Source: an uncultured Steroidobacter sp. (GTDB lineage: Bacteria > Pseudomonadota > Gammaproteobacteria > Steroidobacterales > Steroidobacteraceae). Taken from it: a stretch of DNA of 17,438 nt. Below, piece after piece: positions 6,226 through 13,676 of this stretch. Below the pieces are notes generated by a model that worked only from the letters and a program-made list of their open reading frames with translations, was not told the origin of the DNA and searched no databases. Both the position numbers and the translations under genes were made by a program. The DNA is taken from NCBI GenBank assembly GCA_946478975.1, contig CAMLEO010000136.1, forward strand, positions 1 through 17,438, given 5' to 3'. Position 1 is the stretch's first letter. The number at the start of each line of letters is the position of its first letter.

Positions 6226-7385
6226 CGCGTCGGCCACTTCCACGGCGGTTGCTCCAGCGAGCTTTGATTCACCAGGCGCGTTTGACCCAGCTCCTTGTAG
6301 AGCTCGAAGTGCATGCAGTTGGGATCTTCGAGCAGCGCGGCGATCAGTCGCGTCGCATGACAAATGATCCAGATCTGCGTGTTACGGGACGCGACGCGGA
6401 TCAGCTTCGCGAGCGCGGGCAGCAGGTCGGGATGCAAGCTCGTTTCCGGCTCGTTCAACACCATCAGCGCCGGCGGCCGCGGCGTGAGCAAAGCTGCAAT
6501 CCATAACAAATAGCGGAGAGTTCCGTCGGATAATTCAGCGGCTCGCAATGGACGCAACAAGCCATGTTGCCGCAGCTCCAGGCTGAACCAGCCGGACTCC
6601 GCGTTGATCGCGAGCTTCGCTCCGGGAAACGCGTCTTCGATCGCTTCATCCAACCCTGCGCCGTTGCCATTCTCGCGAATTGTTTGTAACGCGGCAGCGA
6701 GATCGCGACCGTCGTGAGCAAGCACCGGGGTGCGCGTGCCAACCTGCGCGAGTCTCGCCGGCGCCTCAGCATCGGTGCGAAAGTGATCGTAGAAACGCCA
6801 CGAACGCACTTCGTCGCGGAGCCGCAGCACCTCGGGTGTGCGTATCGGATCGGCGAGCCGATTGAACATGCTGTCGAACGCCGGCAGCGAGCGTGTGACT
6901 TTCTGCCACTGACCTTTCTCATCGCGCACCTTCACCAGCGCCCCCCGCCGCTCGACCAACACCGCGGACGGCCGAAGGATGGCGCCGTTCCAAATGCTTT
7001 CGCATTTGATTTCCGGGTCCAGGCTGAACAGCGTGATCGCCGGAATCGGCAGGCCCAGGTCGATCGCATAACTGAATTCATCCGACGCAAAGCCCATGCG
7101 TAACGCGACGACTTCATTGCGCGGCCCGCCTTGAACCGGCACCTCGCCCGTTCGCATGCGTCGCGTGATTGTTTCAGGGCCGGCCCACAGCGTCGATGAA
7201 AGTCCGCCTTCGCGCGCGAGTGTGGAAACAACGCCGCCTTGCGCGGTTTCCGCGAGCAGACGCAACGCTCGATACAAATTGGATTTGCCGCTGCCGTTCG
7301 CGCCGGTCACGAGGTTCAGCGGCCCGAGCGGCATGACCAACTCGCGAATGCTGCGATAGTTGGAAATCGCGAGCGTCGTCAGCAT
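6222..7385 (-). CDS. OLD/RecF-like AAA ATPase (COG4637 type)
   Basis: A 387-residue SMC-like ABC ATPase. The N-terminus MLTTLAISNYRSIRELVMPLG leads into Walker A GANGSGKSN (28-36). The C-terminal half carries the signature ELSDGTLR (284-291), Walker B ALMVLNEPETSLHP (306-319; Asn311 before catalytic Glu312, a common variant in this family) and the switch histidine H343 in ICHATR. There is no long coiled coil and no TOPRIM domain, so it is a short RecF-like ATPase, not a full OLD nuclease. Such proteins are usually linked to DNA repair or defence, without a defined reaction. ATG 7385 lies 5 bp after the SRAP stop, so the two form an operon. The longer frame to 7727 runs through SRAP and is rejected. 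Confidence 0.88.
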   Translation of the reverse strand: MLTTLAISNYRSIRELVMPLGPLNLVTGANGSGKSNLYRALRLLAETAQGGVVSTLAREGGLSSTLWAGPETITRRMRTGEVPVQGGPRNEVVALRMGFASDEFSYAIDLGLPIPAITLFSLDPEIKCESIWNGAILRPSAVLVERRGALVKVRDEKGQWQKVTRSLPAFDSMFNRLADPIRTPEVLRLRDEVRSWRFYDHFRTDAEAPARLAQVGTRTPVLAHDGRDLAAALQTIRENGNGAGLDEAIEDAFPGAKLAINAESGWFSLELRQHGLLRPLRAAELSDGTLRYLLWIAALLTPRPPALMVLNEPETSLHPDLLPALAKLIRVASRNTQIWIICHATRLIAALLEDPNCMHFELYKELGQTRLVNQSSLEQPPWKWPTR

Positions 7386-7390
7386 GGAAC

Positions 7391-8197
7391 TCAGCCGAAC
7401 AGGTCGGACTGCTGGCCCGAGGGCGGCTGCTCGGCTTCCTTTTGAACCTCGGCCTCGCGACGCTGGATCAATTCCGGCCCGTCGTTGCGATTGCTGTTCA
7501 CGCGGTTGCTCACCGGAATAGCAAACATCATCCCCGACGGAAACTGCTTCAGCACCTTCCATGCCTCTTCGGGCGTGCCGTTGAGCCATGTGTCGTGATC
7601 TTCCTGCGCGAGGATCGCCGGCATTCGCCGCTCTTCCTTCGGCAGCAGCACGCGCTTGGTGCCGGCCTTCTTGGAATTGTGAATATCGGCCATGAGCTCG
7701 TTGGCCGGCATGGTGATCACGGTGCACGACTCGATCAGTTCACCTTGCGGTGTTTGCGAACGATCCCACAAGCCGGCCAGGAAGAACGGATCCTGATCGA
7801 CGACGGTGATGTAGAACGGAATCGTCACCTGCCAGTCCGGCGGCTGCGCCTGCCATTCATAGAATCCCGACAGCGCCACCAGGCACCGCTGCCCTCGCTG
7901 CCAGGCGTCGCGAAACGTGGAATTGGTGCGCACGGTTTCGATGCGGGCATTGATGGTGTTGCCCATGGGTTTGCCCTTGGCCCAATACGGGATCAAACCC
8001 CAGCGCAGATGTGCGCCTTCGCGCTGCCCGTCGATTTCTCGTACCACGCGCACCACGGGCACGGGATCCGTCGGCGAAACGTTGTATCGCCGGCCAAACA
8101 ACCCTTCCGCCCGAAAGCGCTCGGCCCAGCTGCGCCGCTGCACTTCCACAGCACGCTCGATCGCCGCTTCTTCCGGGGAGACATATCGGCCGCACAT
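7391..8197 (-). CDS. SRAP-domain abasic-site protein (YedK/HMCES family)
   Basis: A 268-residue SRAP protein. Family members react through the N-terminal Cys2 with abasic sites in single-stranded DNA, giving a stable thiazolidine cross-link that shields the lesion; autoproteolysis can occur. Seen here: MCGRY start (Cys2), RYNVSPT (37-43), LRWGLIPYWA (64-73), NARIET (83-88, Asn83 equivalent to YedK Asn75), GFYEW (111-115, Glu114) and ADIHN with His173, all the catalytic positions. Between IHN and RMPAIL there is a basic insertion of about 16 residues relative to the E. coli protein, which I recall in other proteobacterial members. A Q/E-rich tail ends in SDLFG. First gene of an operon with the ATPase; the -10 box may create a leaderless message. 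Confidence 0.93.
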   Translation of the reverse strand: MCGRYVSPEEAAIERAVEVQRRSWAERFRAEGLFGRRYNVSPTDPVPVVRVVREIDGQREGAHLRWGLIPYWAKGKPMGNTINARIETVRTNSTFRDAWQRGQRCLVALSGFYEWQAQPPDWQVTIPFYITVVDQDPFFLAGLWDRSQTPQGELIESCTVITMPANELMADIHNSKKAGTKRVLLPKEERRMPAILAQEDHDTWLNGTPEEAWKVLKQFPSGMMFAIPVSNRVNSNRNDGPELIQRREAEVQKEAEQPPSGQQSDLFG

Positions 8198-8203
8198 GGC
8201 GCA

Positions 8204-8209
8204 ATGATA
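8204..8209 (-). promoter_or_regulatory. -10 box of the SRAP gene, possible leaderless start
   Basis: TATCAT on the minus strand (5/6 of consensus) is followed by exactly six bases, TGCGCC, and then the SRAP ATG. Transcription would begin at or next to the start codon, and no Shine-Dalgarno sequence is visible upstream. I see no good -35 at the right distance, so confidence is limited. Confidence 0.4.
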
Positions 8210-8291
8210 GTCCGGGGAGCAGGCCAGGGTTAGGAAGAAACTGCAGTCACATCCGACCGCGCCAGGGCGGCGAATCGATCCGATGCCGGCG

Positions 8292-8315
8292 CCGATGATC
8301 AGCCCGATGATCAGA
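8292..8315. repeat. Tandem 12-bp direct repeat upstream of the lipocalin gene
   Basis: CCGATGATCAG occurs at 8292-8302 and 8304-8314, two 12-bp units differing only in the last base. It lies in the divergent intergenic region between the SRAP and lipocalin genes, about 40-65 bp before the lipocalin start, a position where an activator could bind. Each unit contains the small palindrome TGATCA. Function unknown. Confidence 0.5.
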
Positions 8316-8355
8316 CATTGTCGGCCAATGCAGACTACTGTGATCCAGGAGGCTT

Positions 8356-8907
8356 ATGAAACACTCTCTTCGCGCGTGGCTCAAGAGCACGACGCTCGTC
8401 TGCGTGACGCTACTGGCGGGCTGCCAGAGCGCTCCGACGAAACCGCCGATCCGCACCGTGCCGACGGTCTACCTGCAACGGTTCATGGGCGATTGGTATG
8501 TCGTCGGTCACATGCCTACGGTGGTCGAAAAAGCTGCGTTCAACGCGGTCGAGCGCTACCAACTGAACAGCGACGGCACGATCGCCACGACCTTCACCTT
8601 CAACCAAGGCGCGCTCGACGGCAAGGTGAAGAAGTACTCGATGCGCGGTATCGTCATGAACACGGCGACCAACGCCGAGTGGGCGATGCAGTTTGCCGGG
8701 CCCGTCAAGGCCGACTATAAGATCGTGTACCTCGACGACAACTACCAGGAAGCCATCATCGGCCGCGACCAGCGCGACTACGTATGGATCCTCACGCGCT
8801 CGCCGAACATTTCAGCTACCGATTTCGATGCGCTGTTGTCGCGGGTCCGTAACATGGGCTACGACATCAACCAGCTGCGCCAAGTGCCGCATCAGCCGCC
8901 ATCCTGA
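8356..8907 (+). CDS. Lipocalin-family outer-membrane lipoprotein (Blc-like)
   Basis: A 183-residue lipoprotein. The signal sequence ends in the lipobox LLAG-C23, so the mature protein should be lipid-anchored, probably to the outer membrane. The first lipocalin signature is at 37-49 (TVYLQRFMGDWYVVG, with G45-x-W47), followed by eight-stranded-barrel pattern including FNAVERYQLNSDGTI, YKIVYLDDNYQEAIIGRD and the YVWILTRSPNIS segment with the conserved Arg. Bacterial Blc-type lipocalins bind fatty acids or lysophospholipids and help envelope maintenance. AGGAGG (8347-8352) is only three bases from the ATG, closer than usual. A flavin reductase gene follows after 12 bp and is probably cotranscribed. 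Confidence 0.92.
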   Translation: MKHSLRAWLKSTTLVCVTLLAGCQSAPTKPPIRTVPTVYLQRFMGDWYVVGHMPTVVEKAAFNAVERYQLNSDGTIATTFTFNQGALDGKVKKYSMRGIVMNTATNAEWAMQFAGPVKADYKIVYLDDNYQEAIIGRDQRDYVWILTRSPNISATDFDALLSRVRNMGYDINQLRQVPHQPPS

Positions 8908-8919
8908 CCTGGAGACCCT

Positions 8920-9468
8920 ATGCGAAATCTCGCCTTGATCGTCGGCAGTCTGCGCCGGGGCGCTTACACGCGCCTGGTGGCGCAGGCACTGGTGGAGCTG
9001 GCGCCACCGACGATCAAGCTCACTGAAGTGGGCATCGGCGAGTTGCCGTTCTATAACCAGGACCTGGAAACAGACGCACCGCCGGCGCAGTGGCGCACGT
9101 TTCGCGAGCAGATTCGCAAGTCGGATGGCGTCGTAATCGTCACTCCGGAATACAACCGCGGCATGCCCGGTGTGCTGAAGAACGCGATTGACGTCGGCTC
9201 GCGGCCGCCGAAAGAAAGTGTGTGGCGAGGCAAACCGGCATTGGTCGTTTCTCAAACGCCCGGCCGGCTCGGCGCGATGTCCGGCCATCAGCAAGTGCGG
9301 CACACGCTCTCGGTGATCGGCTCGCCAGTGATGCCCTCGCCCGAGCTGTACATTCCCGAAGTCGCCAAGCTGTTTGGTCCGGACGGCAAGCTGATCGCCG
9401 AGGACACGCGCAAACTGTTGAGCTCCGCGCTCAACGATTTCGACACCTGGGTCGGGCGCTTCCAGTAA
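8920..9468 (+). CDS. NAD(P)H-dependent FMN reductase
   Basis: A 182-residue flavodoxin-like quinone/azo/FMN reductase of the YieF/ChrR group. The phosphate-binding loop GSLRRGAYTR is at 9-18, and the second flavin loop with the hallmark PEYNRGMPGVLKNAID at 76-91. It uses NAD(P)H to reduce FMN-bound substrates such as quinones, probably with two-electron transfer that avoids radicals; the cellular substrate is not defined. The ATG at 8920 follows GGAG by a normal distance. It lies 12 bp after the lipocalin stop, and its own stop is one base from that of the convergent haem-protein gene. Confidence 0.93.
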   Translation: MRNLALIVGSLRRGAYTRLVAQALVELAPPTIKLTEVGIGELPFYNQDLETDAPPAQWRTFREQIRKSDGVVIVTPEYNRGMPGVLKNAIDVGSRPPKESVWRGKPALVVSQTPGRLGAMSGHQQVRHTLSVIGSPVMPSPELYIPEVAKLFGPDGKLIAEDTRKLLSSALNDFDTWVGRFQ

Positions 9469-9469
9469 C

Positions 9470-10081
9470 TCAATTGGTCTCGGGCGCCTGGTCGGGCAGC
9501 GGCGGAATCTTCTGGCCGGGATACCAGAACTTCAGGTGACAGCCCTCGCAGACGCCGTCGAGCACTTCGCCGCCGGCCATGATGGCCTGAACATTTTTCT
9601 CATCGGCGGCTTTCAGCAGCGCCGCACCGGCATCGTGCAATGCCTGGCCGAATGCCACGAAGCTGGCGCGATCGGTGGCAATGGCCTGCTCCACTTGATC
9701 GAGCGTCAGATTGCCGGGCGTGCCGTGATCTTCGAGTGGCTTGCCCTCACGCGCCACGTGGCGGCCCTCGATCAATAGCAGATTGGCCGCTTCGGTGAGA
9801 ATGATCGACTGCCGCCGCACCTCGTTCCATTCTTCGTCGGTGCGCGGCTGCTTGTCTTCGGTGCCCGCCGCTGTGACGGTAGTGCTCACCGATCCCCAAA
9901 TGTAATCTGCTGCGGGATCGACCATGCCGGCCATGATGTCTTGAACGCCGGCGGTCGGCTTGAACGGACTGGCAGTGGCCGCCAGCGATGGCTCGGGAGC
10001 CGCAGGCTTGTCACAAGCGCCGAGCAAAGTTGCGGCAATCATGAGCGCCAGAAACTTCGCGGCCCGCGGTGAGTTGTCCAT
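9470..10081 (-). CDS. Cytochrome c-type haem-binding lipoprotein
   Basis: A 203-residue exported protein. The N-terminus ends in the lipobox LLGA-C23, predicting a membrane-anchored periplasmic lipoprotein. A single covalent haem site, C177-E-G-C180-H181, lies near the C-terminus in DGVCEGCHLKFWYPGQ, the arrangement of cytochrome c' (four-helix bundle, haem at the last helix). Upstream helices contain DIMAGMVDPAADYIWGSVS, a start seen in cytochrome c'-like proteins. Members bind NO or CO, or act in electron transfer; which applies here is unknown. It appears monocistronic. The start ATG at 10081 gives a well-formed signal sequence; its ribosome-binding site is weak. Confidence 0.85.
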   Translation of the reverse strand: MDNSPRAAKFLALMIAATLLGACDKPAAPEPSLAATASPFKPTAGVQDIMAGMVDPAADYIWGSVSTTVTAAGTEDKQPRTDEEWNEVRRQSIILTEAANLLLIEGRHVAREGKPLEDHGTPGNLTLDQVEQAIATDRASFVAFGQALHDAGAALLKAADEKNVQAIMAGGEVLDGVCEGCHLKFWYPGQKIPPLPDQAPETN

Positions 10082-10220
10082 GTCCAGATTCCATCCCGAA
10101 TTTGCCGACGAGCCACTCTACCCCCGCCGCTGGCGGGCTTCATAAAAGTAGCGTCAAGATCGTGGATGCATTTGAATGTCGCCGCCGCAGTCCCACGCAG
10201 CGGTCCGGAGCAGGTCACCC

Positions 10221-11756
10221 ATGGCGTTTTTCGAAACTTTGTTGATGCTGCTGTTCGTCGCCATCGTGCTGTTGCAGGTGGCACGGCGCTTCGCCGTTCC
10301 TTACCCGACGATGCTGGCCATCGCGGGCGTCATCGCCGGCCTCGTGCCCTGGGCTCCGCACATCCTGATCGAGCCGGAGCTGGCGCTGGCCTTGTTCATT
10401 GCGCCGGCGCTGCTCGATTCGGCATTCGATCTGCCGCCGCGCGAGTTGCGGCGGAACTGGCGACCGCTCGTGGCGTTGGCGGGAGTGGCGGTCGTGATCA
10501 CGACGGCAGCGGTGGCATGGACCGGTGTTGCGATGATCGGCATGCCAGTCGCGGCGGCGATTGCCATGGGCGCCATCGTTGCTCCACCCGATGCAGCGGC
10601 TGCGGCCGCGATGCTCACTCGCTTTCAACTGCCGCGACGGATGGTGAGTGTGCTCAAGGGCGAGAGCCTGCTGAATGATGGCGTCGCGCTGCTGATATTT
10701 GCTGGCGCCGTCAGTATCGTCACTGCGGATGGATCGAGCGGCCAGCTGATTCCACAACTCGCTCTCGCGGTCCCGGGCGGGCTGCTGTTAGGCGTCGTGC
10801 TGGGTTTGGTGCTCGCATGGTTGATGCGCTGGATGATGGGAACGTTGAGCGGCACGCTGCTCGGTTTCGTATCGACGTTCGGCGCCTGGATCATCGCCGA
10901 GCATCTGCATCTCTCCGCCATTCTTTGCGTGGTTGCTTATGGCATGACGATTGCGCACCTGCTGCCGGAACGCACGCCGCCGCGCGAGCGCGTTTCCACT
11001 TATGCGGTGTGGGAAGCGGTGGTGTTTCTATTGAACGTGCTGGCGTTTTTTCTCATGGGCCTGCAAGCCAGCGAAATCATCGGCCGCTTGAATCCGGCCG
11101 AGATCTGGCAGGCGGTCGGCTTCGCTTCGGCAATATTCGGAGTGGTCGTGGTCGTGCGCGTGGCTTGGGTCATGTTGTACATGCAGGCCAATCTGTTTTC
11201 GACCGTCAAGAAATCGCGCCAGGCGATTACCAAGCATGCGTTGCTGGTTTCCTGGTGCGGCATGCGCGGGCTGGTGACGTTGGCGACGGCGTTGTCATTG
11301 CCGGCTTCGTTCCCGCAACGTGATTTGATCGTGTTGAGCGCATTCGCGGTCGTGCTCGGCACGCTGGTCGTGCAGGGGCTGACGCTCGGGCCGCTGATTC
11401 ATTGGCTCAACTTCCCACCGGACGATTCGTTCGTCAAAGAAACGGCTGCCGCGCGAGTGCAGCTGCTGGACGCAGCTGTCGAAAGCATGTCCGATCGGAA
11501 CGACGCACTGGCGACGCGCCTGCGCGAGACTTACGAAGAAGATCGCAAAATCGCGATGACGGGCAATCATCCGCGAGAGGTGAGCGAGTTCGACGCGCTA
11601 CGCCGACAAAACATCGCCGCGAAACGCATCAAGCTGGCGGAGCTGCGGCGCGAAGGTGTCATTGATGACGATGTGTTTCATGCCCTGGAGCAGGAGCTGG
11701 ATTGGGCCGAGCTCGCCGCGTCGTCGCCGACTCGGGTGGAGATGGTGGAAGGTTAG
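10221..11756 (+). CDS. CPA1-family Na+/H+ antiporter
   Basis: A 511-residue integral inner-membrane cation/proton antiporter. About twelve hydrophobic segments fill residues 1-415, followed by a charged cytosolic tail of about 100 residues. Family motifs are FIAPALLDSAFDLPPRELRRNW (59-80), GAIVAPPDAAAAAAML (117-132), the ion-binding KGESLLNDG (146-154, with N152-D153) and CGMRGLVTLATALSLP in a later segment. The usual SPTDPVA sequence reads APPDAAA here, keeping Asp124 but losing the Thr and the Pro after it. It likely exchanges Na+ or K+ for H+ and supports pH homeostasis. ATG 10221 begins directly with the first membrane segment; an ATG at 10176 adds only an unrelated 15-residue leader. The 3' end overlaps a small convergent gene by 98 bases. 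Confidence 0.92.
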   Translation: MAFFETLLMLLFVAIVLLQVARRFAVPYPTMLAIAGVIAGLVPWAPHILIEPELALALFIAPALLDSAFDLPPRELRRNWRPLVALAGVAVVITTAAVAWTGVAMIGMPVAAAIAMGAIVAPPDAAAAAAMLTRFQLPRRMVSVLKGESLLNDGVALLIFAGAVSIVTADGSSGQLIPQLALAVPGGLLLGVVLGLVLAWLMRWMMGTLSGTLLGFVSTFGAWIIAEHLHLSAILCVVAYGMTIAHLLPERTPPRERVSTYAVWEAVVFLLNVLAFFLMGLQASEIIGRLNPAEIWQAVGFASAIFGVVVVVRVAWVMLYMQANLFSTVKKSRQAITKHALLVSWCGMRGLVTLATALSLPASFPQRDLIVLSAFAVVLGTLVVQGLTLGPLIHWLNFPPDDSFVKETAAARVQLLDAAVESMSDRNDALATRLRETYEEDRKIAMTGNHPREVSEFDALRRQNIAAKRIKLAELRREGVIDDDVFHALEQELDWAELAASSPTRVEMVEG

Positions 11757-11862
11757 GCTCTCCGCCCGCGCGCCGGCGCCCGAAAACGAAAGCGGTGAGT
11801 CCGCCGGCTGAGCCGGCGCCTGCGGCGATCCACGCCGCCGTCGCGATGCATGCTGGACACAT
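11659..11862 (-). CDS. Small CxxC membrane protein of unknown function
   Basis: A 67-residue protein starting MCPACIATAAWIAAGAGSAGG. Residues 2-5 form a CxxC pair, residues about 5-28 one hydrophobic segment, then a basic patch FGRRRAGG and a proline-rich tail. I recognise the N-terminal 33 residues as a recurring small family in Proteobacteria (MCPxC...GGLTA...) with no known function. A strong GGAGG eight bases before the ATG supports it. The tail (about 33 residues) lies antisense over the antiporter 3' end and is probably not conserved. It is on the same strand as, and 144 bp downstream of, the ECF42 sigma gene, so may belong to that transcript. Confidence 0.68.
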   Translation of the reverse strand: MCPACIATAAWIAAGAGSAGGLTAFVFGRRRAGGEPNLPPSPPESATTRRARPNPAPAPGHETHRHQ

Positions 11863-11904
11863 GAACTCGTCCTCCGGGTTATTCATCTTGAAGACGACCG
11901 GGCG

Positions 11905-11937
11905 GGCCGGATTGCTACACGGCCGGACTGTTTTTTT
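11905..11937 (+). terminator. Possible intrinsic terminator after the antiporter gene
   Basis: GGCCG (11905-11909) can pair with CGGCC (11920-11924), followed six bases later by a run of seven T (11931-11937). The gap between stem and T-run is longer than in a standard terminator, so this is tentative. It lies 148 bp beyond the antiporter stop on the plus strand. Confidence 0.35.
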
Positions 11938-11948
11938 GCACCCCGACC

Positions 11949-11999
11949 ATGATCTACACGGTGGGACATTCCAAATGGCGTATGTCGACCCGAACCTGA
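11949..11999 (+). pseudogene. Possible N-terminal remnant of a DUF488 gene
   Basis: An ATG at 11949 opens a 16-codon frame beginning MIYTVGHSKW and ending at TGA 11997. M-x-YT[IV]GHS is the characteristic opening of DUF488 (COG5483) proteins of about 120-170 residues. Nothing after codon 10 resembles the family, and the next gene in this space is the sigma factor on the other strand. It may be a stub left by a deletion, but an eight-residue match can arise by chance. Confidence 0.25.
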
Positions 12000-12006
12000 G
12001 CGCGCG

Positions 12007-13269
12007 TTAGTTCGCTTTGCGCTTCTTGCTCTCGCTCTGCAGCTTGTCCAGGTGCTGCCGAATGTGAGCCGCCTCGGCCGCAGTGTTCGCGAGCGAAATC
12101 GCTTTATCGAACGCCACGCGCGCCTGTTCGTTGCGGCCGAGCTGCATCAGCAGCCCACCGCGCAGGCCGTGGAAATGAAAGTAGCTCGACAGCGCCGGCG
12201 CCAGCGGCTCGATCATCTTCAACGCCGCTTCCGGGCCTTCGCATTTCATCACCGCAACGGCACGATTCAACGTCACGACCGGCGACGGCTCGATCGTTTC
12301 CAGCAATGCATACAGCCGATCGATCTCGTGCCAATTCGTATCTTCTGCGCGCGCCGCACGCGCATGCACCGCTGCGATCGCCGCTTGAATTTGATACGGG
12401 CCCGGGTTCTTGAGGCGCACCGCTTTGTCGAGCAGCGCGAACGCTTCGGCAATCGGCTCCCGACGCCACGAGCGGCGGTCCTGATCTTCCATGAGAACGA
12501 TCTGACCTTCACTATCCAGCCGAGCGGGCGCACGCGCGTGCTGGAGCAGCAGCAAGGCATTCAGACCGAGGATCTCGGGATTGCCACGGAACAAACGTAA
12601 CAACAACCGCGCGAGGCGAATGGCTTCCTCGCACAGCGGCTCGCGAATGTGCAGTTCGCCGCCGCTCGCTGAATAGCCTTCGTTGAACAGCAAATAAATC
12701 ATCGCAGCGACCGTCGACAACCGCTGCGCGCGTTCGACGGCGCCCGGCGTATCGAATGGCACGTCCGCTTGTGAGATGCGGCGCTTGGCGCGAGTAATTC
12801 GCTGCTCCATCGCCGCCTCACCGACCAGGAATGCACGCGCGATCTCCGGCACCGACAGGCCTGAAACGATGCGCAGCGCGAGCGCGATCTGCTGTGTCGA
12901 CGGCAGGTCGGGATGACAGCAGACGAACAACAGCCGCAGCACGTCGTCGCGATAGTCCTCGCTGTCGAGCCGGTCGGCCAGCGCAGTCTCGGTGTCATCG
13001 GTGTTCGACAACACATCTTCATCGGGCAGCGCCGTTTGTTTGCTACGACGCCGCGCTTCATCCAGGCCGAAGTTGCGGCCGACCAGGATCAGCCACGCAG
13101 CCGGGTCGCGCGGCGGGCCGTTCACCGGCCACTTCTGCAGTGCCCTGAGACAGGCCTCCTGAAACGCCTCCTCGGCAGTTTCGAGGTTGCGGAAGTAACG
13201 CAGCAGCGCCGCAACCGCTTGCGGGCGCGCCGACGTCAATGCCGCATCTATCCAGCCCAGGTCACTCAT
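12007..13269 (-). CDS. ECF42-type RNA polymerase sigma factor with TPR-like C-terminus
   Basis: A 420-residue extracytoplasmic-function sigma factor. Sigma region 2 (about 15-80) includes NLETAEEAFQEACLRALQKWP and PAAWLILVGRNFGLDEARRR; region 4 (about 122-168) includes LPSTQQIALALRIVSGLSVPEIARAFLVGE and QRITRAKRRI. The remaining 250 residues are the extension typical of ECF42: LSTVAAMIYLLFNEGYSAS (185-203), then helical repeats with GLNALLLLQHARAPAR, VTLNRAVAVMKCEGPEAAL and a TPR-like C-terminus. In this group there is no dedicated anti-sigma factor; the long C-terminus is thought to control activity, and YCII/DGPF genes are the usual neighbours. The ATG lies 7 bp after the YCII stop, so both are on one transcript. 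Confidence 0.9.
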   Translation of the reverse strand: MSDLGWIDAALTSARPQAVAALLRYFRNLETAEEAFQEACLRALQKWPVNGPPRDPAAWLILVGRNFGLDEARRRSKQTALPDEDVLSNTDDTETALADRLDSEDYRDDVLRLLFVCCHPDLPSTQQIALALRIVSGLSVPEIARAFLVGEAAMEQRITRAKRRISQADVPFDTPGAVERAQRLSTVAAMIYLLFNEGYSASGGELHIREPLCEEAIRLARLLLRLFRGNPEILGLNALLLLQHARAPARLDSEGQIVLMEDQDRRSWRREPIAEAFALLDKAVRLKNPGPYQIQAAIAAVHARAARAEDTNWHEIDRLYALLETIEPSPVVTLNRAVAVMKCEGPEAALKMIEPLAPALSSYFHFHGLRGGLLMQLGRNEQARVAFDKAISLANTAAEAAHIRQHLDKLQSESKKRKAN

Positions 13270-13276
13270 GGCTTGC

Positions 13277-13651
13277 TCACTTGGTCTCCGCCAGCAACTG
13301 ATTGCCCGGGTTGAAATACATCACCGGACGAATCTCCATTGCGCCGGGATCGGACACCAGCTCGCGCGCAGCGGCGATGACCTCATCCAGCGTCTCGCAA
13401 TCGAACAGGTAGAAGCCGAGCATCTGCTCTTTGGTTTCGGCGAACGGGCCGTCGAGCACCAGCGTTTCCCGGCCGGTGCGGACCGTGGTCGCGGTGGTGG
13501 TCGGCATCAGCCGGGCGACGGGCCCCAGCTTGCCTTTGGCGGCAAACTTCGCCAGCACGCCCTTGTGATGCTCCATCACCATGTCGTCCTTTTCTTTCGA
13601 CCAGGCCCCGACGACGGCTTCCGAGTTGTAGCAAATGACGGCGTACAGCAT
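13277..13651 (-). CDS. YCII/DGPF-domain protein
   Basis: A 124-residue protein of the YCII-related superfamily, DGPF branch. MLYAVICYN opens the fold, a histidine pair (HH at 28-29) lies in the first helix, and the name-giving L-D-G-P-F is at 66-70 in ETLVLDGPFAETKEQMLGFYLFDCETLDE, ending with IRPVMYF. Fold relatives include small dioxygenase- or muconolactone-isomerase-like enzymes, but DGPF proteins have no proven reaction; they are the standard partners of ECF41/ECF42 sigma factors. The start at 13651 is backed by AAGGAG eight bases upstream; the longer frame to 13726 runs through the promoter. Likely target of the neighbouring sigma factor. Confidence 0.9.
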   Translation of the reverse strand: MLYAVICYNSEAVVGAWSKEKDDMVMEHHKGVLAKFAAKGKLGPVARLMPTTTATTVRTGRETLVLDGPFAETKEQMLGFYLFDCETLDEVIAAARELVSDPGAMEIRPVMYFNPGNQLLAETK

Positions 13652-13676
13652 GTAATCAGCTCCTTCTTGAGACAAG

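Noticed and set aside
7442..8233. A 263-codon open frame on the plus strand
   Set aside because: Antisense to the SRAP gene, which has all catalytic residues.
10215..10757. A 180-codon open frame on the minus strand
   Set aside because: Antisense to the antiporter; His/Arg/Gln-rich, typical of a shadow frame.
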